In this document: piece after piece, positions 7,874 through 15,598 of the stretch
How the letters are laid out: each line of letters starts with the position of its first letter
Numbering within the stretch: position 1 is the first letter of the stretch
Assembly (NCBI RefSeq): GCF_031199965.1
Contig: NZ_CP133605.1
Span: 1,892,501 to 1,956,500 of the forward strand
Length of the DNA stretch: 64,000 bases
Direction: 5' to 3'
Source of the DNA: Paenibacillus sp. D2_2
Lineage (GTDB): Bacteria; Bacillota; Bacilli; Paenibacillales; Paenibacillaceae
Notes under the pieces: model-generated
Seen by the model: the letters and a program-made list of their open reading frames with translations, nothing else
Told to the model about the DNA's origin: nothing
Databases searched by the model: none
Translations under genes and position numbers: made by a program

Positions 7874-8791
7874 GTGAAGAGATTGAATCAACGCAGACTG
7901 ATGATTATGCGTCTATTGGACGCCAGAAAGAAATTTACGGCTCGTGAACTGGCTGAACGTTTTGACGTATCGATACGAACGATTCAGCGGGATCTCGACT
8001 ACTTACAGCAACTGGGTTTCCCCTTATATACCGAGGTTGGTGTCAATGGTGGCTATCGGGTTCTACCAAACCGGATTTTGCCTCCTCTGCAGCTTACCGA
8101 GCATGAGGCATTCGGTTTGTTCATGATGATGGAGTATTTACAGCAGGTTCCCGACTTTCCTTACGGCTCCATTCGTAGTCAGCTGTCTGATCACTATTTC
8201 TCTAGCTTGCCGAACGATGTCCAGGATAGGATTACCCGGATGGCTCAGCATATTGCATTTATACAGGATCACTCTATGCAGCCGGAAGCCCTAACTACGC
8301 AAATCATCAATGCTGCCATGGAGAAAAGACAGATCAAATTCACTTATGCTTCACGCAGTGGGCTGAAGGATGTAGAGGCTTACCCGATTGGCATCTATTA
8401 TGAGCATGGCTACTGGTATATGCCAGCCCAGAAGCGTGAGCGGGTACTGTTGTATCGGCTTGATCGGATGCGACAGGTGGAAATTCTTCACTGCACGGAT
8501 GATTCCGTTCCCACGCTGAAGGAATGGTTAGCCTCAACAGATGATAGGGAGAAGACAGAAGTGACGGTGCGGTTTACCGATTTCGGCGCTAGACTTGCTC
8601 AATCGGATCTTCATTTCAAGTCGGTGAAGGATCTTGAATGGAGGGGAATGGTTCCGCCGGAGGAATTCCCATTCATGGCCCGCAGGTTACTCGCTTACGG
8701 TCCTGAAGCGGAGGTTATCCAGCCGAAGCAAATACGGGAGCTTGTGAAGGAGTTACTGGAGTGTAGCTTAACTCCATATCGGCATGACTAG
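7874..8791 (+). CDS. YafY-type transcriptional regulator (HTH_11 plus WYL domain)
   Basis: The product has 305 residues. An N-terminal winged helix-turn-helix (FTARELAERFDVSIRTIQRD at about residues 17-36) is followed by a linker and a WYL domain at about residues 140-225, where the variant triplet is GYWYMPAQKRERVLLYRLDR. A C-terminal WCX-like extension follows. WYL regulators bind ligands such as nucleic acids or nucleotides and often repress a neighbouring gene; the divergent DHFR-like gene is the obvious candidate. GTG 7874 gives the usual N-terminus; TTG 7883, preceded by AGGTGAAGAGA, is an equally good start by Shine-Dalgarno spacing. A bidirectional terminator follows. Confidence 0.88.
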   Translation: MKRLNQRRLMIMRLLDARKKFTARELAERFDVSIRTIQRDLDYLQQLGFPLYTEVGVNGGYRVLPNRILPPLQLTEHEAFGLFMMMEYLQQVPDFPYGSIRSQLSDHYFSSLPNDVQDRITRMAQHIAFIQDHSMQPEALTTQIINAAMEKRQIKFTYASRSGLKDVEAYPIGIYYEHGYWYMPAQKRERVLLYRLDRMRQVEILHCTDDSVPTLKEWLASTDDREKTEVTVRFTDFGARLAQSDLHFKSVKDLEWRGMVPPEEFPFMARRLLAYGPEAEVIQPKQIRELVKELLECSLTPYRHD

Positions 8792-8824
8792 TGAAGCTCT
8801 TCGAACGATCTATTGCATAAAAAG

Positions 8825-8852
8825 ACCGTCCGGCATACAGCGCCGGACGGTT
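8825..8852. terminator. Bidirectional terminator
   Basis: The arms ACCGTCCGGC and GCCGGACGGT pair perfectly around a seven-base loop, with A-rich sequence on the left and T-rich on the right. It serves both the WYL gene (plus) and the convergent CofE-like gene (minus). Confidence 0.85.
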
Positions 8853-8859
8853 CTATTTA

Positions 8860-10050
8860 TTATTTCGTGTAATTGTCGAAGTAGCCTTGAATATAGATGA
8901 CAGGCGTACCTTTGTCGCCGCTTCCTGAGGTCAGGTCGGATAGGGAACCGATCAGATCGGTAAGCTTTCTTGGCGTGGTGCCTTGCGCTTCCATAGCTCC
9001 TGTAAGATCGGATTCCTTATTGTTAATGTACTCAGCGACCGCTTGCTGCAGTTCTTCGCCTCTCAGATGGGCAAAGTTGTTATCGGCCAAATACTTTAAT
9101 TTAACCTCGTTAGGCGTGCCGTCCAGGCCTGCGGTGTAAGCTGGGGATACAACCGGATCGGCGAGCTCCCAGATTTTACCCACTGGATCTTTAAAAGCAC
9201 CGTCTCCATAGATCATAACTTCAACCTGTTTTCCGGTCTTCTCTTTGAGCGCGGATTGAATTTTATCTACAATAGGCTGACAGTTGCGTGGGAAGAGCTT
9301 CACGCTGCTCTCAGTGGATTTATTGGAGCCAAGCAGACCGTATGACTCATTAAATCCGCCACCGTCCACAGACTCCGACAGGATATTGTCAAGGCTGAAG
9401 ACTTTCTCAGCACCATTTGCTGTTAAGATGCGTTTTGTTCTGAATCTCGTATGAATGTCGCAAGTCAGAACGCTCTTCGTATAATTCAGGATCGTCTTCG
9501 GATTGTTCGAGAAGATAACTTCACATTCAACGCCGTATTCTTCAATTAGTGATTTATAATAGTCGATGTAATCCACACCAGTAAATGTATGCTTGTTATA
9601 TCCGAAATGGTCGCGGAATTGCTGTTCAGTCAGTACATCCGTCCATGGATTGACTCCTTTTTCATCGAGCAGGTCCAGATCGACCAAGTGATTACCTACT
9701 TCGTCAGACGGATAGCTTAGCATTAATACGATCTTCTTAGCGCCTTTGGCAATGCCCCGGAGACAGATTGCAAAGCGATTGCGGCTCAGAATGGGGAAGA
9801 TGACTCCGATGGTATCATCACCGAATTTAGCGTTAACGTCCTTCGCGATCTGATCGATTGTCGCATAATTGCCTTGGGCGCGCGCTACGATCGATTCAGT
9901 GACCGTTACGATATCCTTATCGCCAATTTCAAATCCTTCGACTTCGGATGCTTTCAGTACACTGTCCACGACGATTGTCTCAATGCTGTCTCCCTGATTG
10001 ATGATCGGGCAGCGCAAGCCTCTTACCACAGTTCCAACTACTCTTTCCAA
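8860..10050 (-). CDS. Coenzyme F420-0:L-glutamate ligase-like (CofE family) protein
   Basis: The product has 396 residues on the minus strand, starting MERVVGTVVRGLRCPIINQG. The N-terminal half has the CofE pattern: GDSIETIVVDSV, then GDKDIVTVTESIVARAQGN, then the RNRFAICLRGIAKGAKK segment. The C-terminal 180 residues, including VEVMIYGDGAFKDP, are longer than in archaeal CofE (about 250 residues). In F420-making organisms CofE adds glutamates to F420-0 using GTP. Firmicutes of this type usually lack F420 synthesis, and no other cof gene is in the window, so a different acceptor, or another role, is likely. A divergently transcribed LysR gene starts at 10370 and may regulate it. The annotation is by family only. 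Confidence 0.7.
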   Translation of the reverse strand: MERVVGTVVRGLRCPIINQGDSIETIVVDSVLKASEVEGFEIGDKDIVTVTESIVARAQGNYATIDQIAKDVNAKFGDDTIGVIFPILSRNRFAICLRGIAKGAKKIVLMLSYPSDEVGNHLVDLDLLDEKGVNPWTDVLTEQQFRDHFGYNKHTFTGVDYIDYYKSLIEEYGVECEVIFSNNPKTILNYTKSVLTCDIHTRFRTKRILTANGAEKVFSLDNILSESVDGGGFNESYGLLGSNKSTESSVKLFPRNCQPIVDKIQSALKEKTGKQVEVMIYGDGAFKDPVGKIWELADPVVSPAYTAGLDGTPNEVKLKYLADNNFAHLRGEELQQAVAEYINNKESDLTGAMEAQGTTPRKLTDLIGSLSDLTSGSGDKGTPVIYIQGYFDNYTK

Positions 10051-10075
10051 TATTATCGCTCCTTGTAAGCTATAT

Positions 10076-10187
10076 TAGAGGTAGTTCAAAAAGTCCGATT
10101 TTGAATCAGGAAGCTGACTCGGCATCGAATCTTGAATTCAGCCGGGCCTTCCAACCTTCTTGGTGCTGAAAACCGTACTTTTGAACT
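10076..10187 (-). repeat. Inverted, internally deleted copy of the interspersed repeat
   Basis: It reads AGAGGTAGTTCAAAAAGTCC at the left and GAAAACCGTACTTTTGAACT at the right. Its middle (TCGAATCTTGAATTCA, CCAACCTTCTTGGTGCTGAA) matches the reverse complement of the 54481-54697 copy, but the conserved core is missing. It is therefore an inverted deletion derivative lying between the divergent CofE-like and LysR genes. Confidence 0.7.
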
Positions 10188-10189
10188 CA

Positions 10190-10228
10190 CACAATGATGA
10201 GTTGAACGAATATTCAACTCATATTGTG
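10190..10228. other. Long hairpin in the CofE-like/LysR intergenic region
   Basis: Arms ATGAGTTGAA and TTCAACTCAT pair perfectly around a six-base loop, extended by CACAAT/ATTGTG with one bulged G, for a 16-bp stem. It lies in a divergent promoter region and could be an operator or a structured leader. No T run follows, so a terminator is less likely. Confidence 0.5.
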
Positions 10229-10245
10229 AAGTCTCTATTTTTATG

Positions 10246-10292
10246 AGGTTGTTCAAATAGAGTTTGTTCAAAAATTCGCATTCTTTTTGAAC
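10246..10292. repeat. Minimal fragment of the interspersed repeat
   Basis: Two copies of the TIR-like motif, GGTTGTTCAAATAG and TTTGTTCAAAAA, are followed by the inverted end TTTTTGAACC. There is almost no internal sequence, so this appears to be a remnant of the same repeat family. Confidence 0.5.
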
Positions 10293-10369
10293 CTACCCTT
10301 GTAATATACATTGGATTAATGATATAAGTAAAATTAATATATTGAATGTCGGGTATAAGGAATGGTTAT

Positions 10370-11260
10370 ATGTCAGGCAAACTGGATTTATACAAAATAT
10401 TTTGCAAGGTCGGAAAGAGCGAGAGCTTCTCCAAAGCAGCCAGGGATCTATACCTGACTCAGCCAGCGGTTAGCCAAGCGATTATGCAACTGGAGGGTGA
10501 ATTGGACATCCGCCTGTTCAACAGAACGCCCAAAGGGGTATCTTTAACCGATGAAGGTAGTCTGCTTTTTGAATACGTGAATTCGGCGATCAATTTGATT
10601 CAGGCTGGGGAAGAGAAGATCCAAGGATTCAAGGATATGACGGTAGGAGAATTGAAGGTCGGTGTCGGGGACACGATTTCTCGTTATTTTCTGCTTCCCA
10701 AACTAGAGGCTTTTCATAATAAATATCCCTATATTAAATTCAAGATCGTGAACGGGACAACCCAGGAGCTATGCTCGATCTTAAAATCAGGCGAGGTCGA
10801 TATCGCGGTCTGCAACTTCCCACTTGCGGATTCAACACTGTTGCTCCGGCCCTGCCTCGATATCCATGATATATTTGTCTGCGGGGAGAAGTACCGACAG
10901 CTTCTGTCCGGTCCTGTGAGCCTGAATGAAGTCGTGAAGCAGCCGTTGATATTGCTGGAGAAGAACTCCAATTCCAGACGATATGTGGAGGAGTATATCC
11001 GGTCCAAGGGAATTCAGCTTTCGCCGGAATTTGAACTCGGCTCGCATGATCTGCTGCTTGAATTCGCCAAGATTAACCTGGGAATCGCTTGTGTAACGAA
11101 GGAGTTCTCTCAGGACTACTTGAAGAAAGGGATCTTGCATGAGGTTCCATTAAGCGAAGCAATTCCGCGAAGAAGCATCGGAGTATGCTCGTTAAAAGGT
11201 GTGCCCTTATCAATCGCTGCCAAGAAATTCGTTGAGATTATCGAAGACCAGCAGATGTAA
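10370..11260 (+). CDS. LysR family transcriptional regulator
   Basis: The product has 296 residues from ATG 10370. The DNA-binding motif FSKAARDLYLTQPAVSQAIM is followed by the wing RLFNRTPKGVSLTDEG. The effector domain begins near residue 95 (GELKVGVGDTISRYFLLPKL). The frame is open from ATG 10346, but AAGGAATGGTTAT directly before 10370 favours the internal start. The gene is divergent from the CofE-like gene with about 320 bases of repeat- and hairpin-filled sequence between them. LysR proteins commonly regulate the divergent neighbour, so the CofE-like gene is the first candidate target; this is inferred from position only. Confidence 0.85.
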   Translation: MSGKLDLYKIFCKVGKSESFSKAARDLYLTQPAVSQAIMQLEGELDIRLFNRTPKGVSLTDEGSLLFEYVNSAINLIQAGEEKIQGFKDMTVGELKVGVGDTISRYFLLPKLEAFHNKYPYIKFKIVNGTTQELCSILKSGEVDIAVCNFPLADSTLLLRPCLDIHDIFVCGEKYRQLLSGPVSLNEVVKQPLILLEKNSNSRRYVEEYIRSKGIQLSPEFELGSHDLLLEFAKINLGIACVTKEFSQDYLKKGILHEVPLSEAIPRRSIGVCSLKGVPLSIAAKKFVEIIEDQQM

Positions 11261-11286
11261 TCTCGGCTTCCCAGAGCGAAAATCTA

Positions 11287-11314
11287 TTGACATAAGGTCT
11301 AGTAAGTATATAAT
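11287..11314 (+). promoter_or_regulatory. Sigma-A promoter of the sugar-utilisation operon
   Basis: A perfect TTGACA (11287-11292) and a perfect TATAAT (11309-11314) are separated by 16 bp. The first gene downstream is the ROK regulator at 11408, leaving a leader of roughly 90 bases. Confidence 0.85.
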
Positions 11315-11367
11315 GTTTTGTAAAGGTCCAATACGGCCTTTATATTTTTCCTTAATTATTTAAGAAC

Positions 11368-11380
11368 ATTAATTAATTAC
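11368..11380. promoter_or_regulatory. Candidate ROK operator, copy 1
   Basis: ATTAATTAATTAC is a palindromic AT-rich core lying between the promoter and the ROK regulator gene. The same core, ATTAATTAATTGTG, lies at 17785-17798 ahead of the ABC transporter genes. ROK repressors bind AT-rich palindromes, so these may be the regulator's own operators. AT-rich sequence produces chance matches, hence the low confidence. Confidence 0.35.
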
Positions 11381-11407
11381 ATTGAATAAATTGAAAGGGG
11401 TGACTGA

Positions 11408-12538
11408 ATGAAGTCGTTTTTGCCAAATGACATTAAGGATGAGAATCGAAAGATTATTTTTGATATTGTGATGCAGAATCCGGAGTTAGCGAAAGTCGAA
11501 ATCACAGAGAAGACAGCGATGAGCTTTGTAACGGTGAGTAAAGTCGTCAATTTCTTCGAAGAGATTGGACTGTTGACCGCGACTGGAGAAAGCCGGGAAG
11601 GCTCTGGCGGCTTAGGGAGAAAAAGAACGGTATACCGATTTAATGAGAACAGCTATGTAACCGTCGGAATTCAAATTATAGGCAGCAGAATTACTGCGCT
11701 ACTCATCAATCTATATAGCAAGATTATTGATTCATATTCGATCGAGACAGATATTCCGTTCTATAGCGAAGAGTTTATCTCGATTTTTGAAGATATCATT
11801 TCGCGCATGAAGAGTGTAGCGGAGAAAACGAACAGCGTCGTCCTAGGTATCGGTATTGGGATCGATGGTGCGATAAACACAAGAAAGAAAACGATCAGAA
11901 TGAGGATTCAGGACAATAAGGAGCAGGACTACAATTATGAGCCAATTATTGAAAATCTGATCAATCGGGTTGATTTGCCTATTTTCCTTGAGAACGATGT
12001 AAACGCTTCTACCGTTGCTGAATTCCGAAATCTGGAGAACTCCGGAAAAGCGCTGGCTGATCTGGTTCATATTGCAGTAGGCGATGGGATCGGTGGAGGT
12101 TTGATCATCAATAAGGAGCTGCATAGAGGCTTCAACGCAAGCGCGGGTGAGCTCGAGTATATGTGTTTCGATCCCGATTACAGAAGATCACCTTCCTCTG
12201 TTGGCTGGCTGGAGAGCAAGCTGGGGATTCAGCATTTGCTTAGCCATTATGATCTAAGCTCCGAATCAGATAAGGAAGCCTGCGCAGATTACGTAGCCAA
12301 GCATATAGCTCTAACGATGATTAATATCATCAGCGTGCTGGACATCGACCAGATTATTATTAGCGGTAAGACGGTAGCTCTGTTCCCTGATCGGATTCTA
12401 GAGAGAACAAGATATTATGTTGGACAGTATGTGGAGTGGACTCCAACGATCACTTATAGTGATTCGCATCATTCGACAGCTGTTGGAGCGGCCATCCTCT
12501 CTCTTCAGCATGAGATGATCAAAGTAATATCCGGATAG
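11408..12538 (+). CDS. ROK family transcriptional regulator (NagC/XylR type)
   Basis: The product has 376 residues. The N-terminal winged helix-turn-helix (about residues 10-60) includes ITEKTAMSFVTVSKVVNFFE and ends in the wing GSGGLGRKRTVYRF. It is followed by a ROK sugar-kinase fold with VLGIGIGIDGAI and VHIAVGDGIGGGLIINKEL. The ROK zinc signature (CxCGxxGCxE) is absent: the corresponding region reads AGELEYMCFDP with only one Cys. Ligand-binding regulators of this group respond to a sugar or sugar phosphate. As the first gene of the cluster, behind a near-consensus promoter, it is probably an autoregulated repressor of the downstream amino-sugar and glycoside genes. The next gene starts nine bases after its stop. 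Confidence 0.85.
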   Translation: MKSFLPNDIKDENRKIIFDIVMQNPELAKVEITEKTAMSFVTVSKVVNFFEEIGLLTATGESREGSGGLGRKRTVYRFNENSYVTVGIQIIGSRITALLINLYSKIIDSYSIETDIPFYSEEFISIFEDIISRMKSVAEKTNSVVLGIGIGIDGAINTRKKTIRMRIQDNKEQDYNYEPIIENLINRVDLPIFLENDVNASTVAEFRNLENSGKALADLVHIAVGDGIGGGLIINKELHRGFNASAGELEYMCFDPDYRRSPSSVGWLESKLGIQHLLSHYDLSSESDKEACADYVAKHIALTMINIISVLDIDQIIISGKTVALFPDRILERTRYYVGQYVEWTPTITYSDSHHSTAVGAAILSLQHEMIKVISG

Positions 12539-12547
12539 GAAGTGAAC

Positions 12548-13267
12548 ATGATGATTAAGATTTTTGCGACGGAAGAGGAAGTGGCAGATGCCATTGCCAA
12601 AGAGATGAAGGAGCATCTATCGTATGAGCATCCAGTGTTCTGCTTGGCATCAGGCAGCACACCGCAGAAGAGTTACCTGAAATTTGCGGGTGACGCAGAT
12701 CTCCATTCCAGGATTCAACAGCTTAGAATCGTCAGTTTGGATGAGTGGGTAGGAATAAGCAGAGAGTCTGAGGGAAGCTGCTATCAAATGCTGAATCAGG
12801 ATTTATTCTCACTTGTACATTTAGACTCAGACCAAATCGAATTCTTTGATGGGACGGCACCGGACCTGGAACAGGAATGTCTGAGAATCGACCAGTTTAT
12901 TGCTGAGCATCCCATTACTTTCAGTCTCATGGGAGTTGGAATGAATGGTCATATTGGTCTGAATGAGCCAGGCTGCTCGTTGCTGGATCATAGCAGTGTC
13001 GTTGATCTTTCGGAGACGACCAAGACGGTGGCTCAGAAATACTTCCTACAACCTACGGAATTGGATAAAGGAATCACCTTAGGTTTAAATCAGGTGGCGG
13101 GTAGCAAAAGGGTGATTGTAGCGATTACCGGTGAACGCAAAGCCGGGATCGTTAGAGAAATATTTACAAATCCAGAAGCAAAGCTACCTGCTCAGGAGCT
13201 GCTTGGTTATGAACATATCGATTTCTTCCTGGATGCGGAGGCAGCGAAATATATAAAACAGCGATAA
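12548..13267 (+). CDS. nagB: Glucosamine-6-phosphate deaminase (NagB-type)
   Basis: The product has 239 residues, the short Firmicute length. Motifs are the phosphate-binding FCLASGSTPQKSY, the catalytic RIVSLDEWVG and GVGMNGHIGLNEPG, which carries the active-site His and Glu. NagB converts glucosamine 6-phosphate to fructose 6-phosphate and ammonia, bringing amino sugars into glycolysis. No NagA deacetylase is present in the cluster, so the pathway either uses free glucosamine units or a nagA elsewhere; a NagB-like isomerase with another substrate is also possible. The start is ATG 12548 behind AGGAAGTGA; GTG 12542 is an in-frame alternative. It lies between the ROK regulator and the ROK kinase in a tight operon. 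Confidence 0.85.
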   Translation: MMIKIFATEEEVADAIAKEMKEHLSYEHPVFCLASGSTPQKSYLKFAGDADLHSRIQQLRIVSLDEWVGISRESEGSCYQMLNQDLFSLVHLDSDQIEFFDGTAPDLEQECLRIDQFIAEHPITFSLMGVGMNGHIGLNEPGCSLLDHSSVVDLSETTKTVAQKYFLQPTELDKGITLGLNQVAGSKRVIVAITGERKAGIVREIFTNPEAKLPAQELLGYEHIDFFLDAEAAKYIKQR

Positions 13268-13286
13268 AAACTGAGGAGTTCAAATC

Positions 13287-14207
13287 ATGAGTAACAGCGT
13301 CATTGGAGTAGATATTGGAGGTACGAACATACGAGTCGGGTTAGTGAATGAGAAGCTTGAATTGGTCTGCAAAGAGACAACATTGACTAGTGATTTTCGA
13401 ACTGCCAATGAGATGTTTATGGCTATCAAGCAAATGATCGAACGAGTAGATGACCATAAGTCAGCCGACAAGATAGGGATTGCTTTACCCGTACCATGGA
13501 AACAGCGGACCAAGACTATATATGATGCGACCAATATTCCTTGCCTAGAAGGGATTGAAATTTCATATATTAAGCGTTTCTTTACTGGCTATGAAGTTCA
13601 TTTCGAGAATGATGTAAATGTCGTGACTTTGCTCGAATCAGAGCATGGCGCTTCCCAGGCATATGAACAATCGATCTATATTACAGTAAGCACGGGAATT
13701 GGCAGCGGTATCATTTTGAATAATGAGGTTCATCATGGGGCACATGGTTATGCCGGCGAGATTGGAAGTATGGTGATATCCGATAACGGCAGGACCCATT
13801 CGACATTATATCCGGGCACGCTCGAAGCTCTATGCAGTGGTAGAGCACTGGAGCAAGAGAGTAGGAATCTATACGGTAACGAGGCTACGGTGCATCTGTT
13901 GTTTGAGAAGTATCAGCAGCATGACGAGAAGGCGATAGGTGTGGTGAATACCTGGATTGAGTACTTCTCAAATGCAATTGCTTCATTAATGCAGACGATC
14001 GATCCGGATATATTTGTCATTGGAGGAGCGGTCATTTATAACAACCAATGGTTGATAGATAAAATTGTTGAAAGCGCTAAAACCAAGGTGTTTGAGCACT
14101 TAAGCGACAAAGTCAATGTAGTCCTATCTAAATTTGGCCCTGATGCAGGTGTCATTGGAGCGGGTTACATGGCGTTAAAAAACGATAAAGGAGTCAGAAC
14201 AGCATGA
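13287..14207 (+). CDS. ROK family sugar kinase
   Basis: The product has 306 residues. The ATP phosphate-binding loop IGVDIGGTNIRVGLV is at the N-terminus. The substrate-binding FENDVNVVTLLESEHG contains the catalytic Asp, and the second phosphate motif is YITVSTGIGSGIIL. The HGAHGYAGEIGSM segment provides the usual His and Glu contacts. The CxCGxxGCxE zinc motif is absent. ROK kinases phosphorylate glucose, N-acetylglucosamine, N-acetylmannosamine or fructose. Next to NagB the likely substrate is glucose, glucosamine or a related hexose released by the GH4/GH3 enzymes; which one cannot be read from the sequence. It is preceded by CTGAGGAG and its stop overlaps the GH4 start (ATGATGA), indicating translational coupling. 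Confidence 0.82.
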   Translation: MSNSVIGVDIGGTNIRVGLVNEKLELVCKETTLTSDFRTANEMFMAIKQMIERVDDHKSADKIGIALPVPWKQRTKTIYDATNIPCLEGIEISYIKRFFTGYEVHFENDVNVVTLLESEHGASQAYEQSIYITVSTGIGSGIILNNEVHHGAHGYAGEIGSMVISDNGRTHSTLYPGTLEALCSGRALEQESRNLYGNEATVHLLFEKYQQHDEKAIGVVNTWIEYFSNAIASLMQTIDPDIFVIGGAVIYNNQWLIDKIVESAKTKVFEHLSDKVNVVLSKFGPDAGVIGAGYMALKNDKGVRTA

Positions 14208-15588
14208 TGAAAATGAAAGTAGCGTTAGTCGGAGCGGGAAGCGTCTCCTTTGCTTTAGGGGCATTGCAAGATATGGTATTGTCCGAGCGTTTGAAAACTC
14301 AGGTCCAGCTTGAAATCGCCTTGATGGACATTGAAGAAGAAAATGTAGCTAGAACCTATAAGTACGCTACAGATATGTTTACCGCTTTCTCACATCCGGC
14401 GAACATCTGGCAGACAACAAACTTGGAAGATGCGCTGAGAGCAGCGGATTTCGTCATCGTGGCGATCGAAGTAAATCGTTATTTCTACTGGTCGCAGGAT
14501 TTCCATATTCCACGCCGCTTCGGAAGCAAGCAAATTTACGGGGAGAATGGCGGCCCTGGGTCGATGTTCCATACCCTTCGAAATCTTGGCCCGATGCTTG
14601 AAATCGCCCGTACGATGGAGCGTGTCTGCCCAGATGCTTGGTTCATTAACTATACGAATCCTGAAGCGAAATTGGTTGAGGCTATCTCGAAGCTTACTTC
14701 GATCAAAATTGTCGGTCTATGCCATGGACTCGATATGGGGATCGAACAACTGTCCCAATTCCTGGAGATGGATATCGCCGATATCGGAATGGAAGGCGGT
14801 GGCTTGAATCACTTCGGCTTCTTCACCAAGATCTGGAACAAGAAGACGGGAGAAGATCTGTATCCGTTGTTTGATGAGAAGGAGAAGCAGGCCAATCGTC
14901 TGGCGCAATTCGATCATGTCGCACTATCCAGAACGATGTACCGTACTTATGGCTATTATCCTTACCCTGGAACCAACCATTGCGGTGAATATGTTTCTTA
15001 TGCCGAGGATTTCTATGCTGGCTTGTCTTTGCAATACCGTTATGACCCGATTCGCGAGAAGCTGTGGAGAAGGACTCAAGAACTCCTGATTTCGTATATT
15101 GTGCAAGCGGCAACAATCTGGATCAAGGCTTATTCTCAAAGATTCAGACACAAGAACTGTGGGTGGAAGAGGCTTATATTTTCGATAAAGAGAAAGTTAA
15201 TAGAAGTAATGAATATGCGATTCCAATTATTGAGGCCATCTTCTTTGACGATGAAATTGAGCTGAATGCGGTCAACTTGCCGAACCACGGCGCGATCAAA
15301 AGACTTCCTGACGATATGGTTGTTGAGACGCAAGCGATCGTTAACGGCAGCGGAATTACGTTGAAGCCGATGACGGTGGAACTACCGACTGCGGTTATCG
15401 GTACGATTCATATTCAAGGCTCGATCCATAAGTTGCTGCTCGAAGCTTTTGTAGAACAGTCCAAAACGAAGCTGCTGCAAGCGATTCTGTTAGATCCGCA
15501 GTCGCCAACGTATTACCAGGCTTGTGCAATGATCGACGAGATGTGTGAGATGCAGAAAGATATTTTACCTAAGCTGGAGTGGAAGTAA
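14204..15588 (+). CDS. Glycoside hydrolase family 4 enzyme (frameshifted near 15067)
   Basis: GH4 enzymes cleave alpha- or beta-glycosides by an NAD+- and Mn2+-dependent redox-elimination mechanism. The N-terminal Rossmann motif is VALVGAGSVSFALGAL. Also present are YGENGGPGSMFHTLRN, INYTNPEAKLVEA, the metal-ligand Cys in GLCHG and the metal-ligand His in GGGLNHFGF. The reading frame breaks near 15067: one G is missing in TGTGGAGAAGG, and restoring it gives REKLWEKDSRTPDF and joins the two parts into 461 residues, a normal GH4 length. A sequencing error is more likely than decay because both halves are intact. The subfamily resembles alpha-galactosidase/alpha-glucosidase members; the substrate is unproven. 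It is co-transcribed with the ROK kinase and the GH3 gene. Confidence 0.8.
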
Positions 15589-15598
15589 AGGGGACCAT

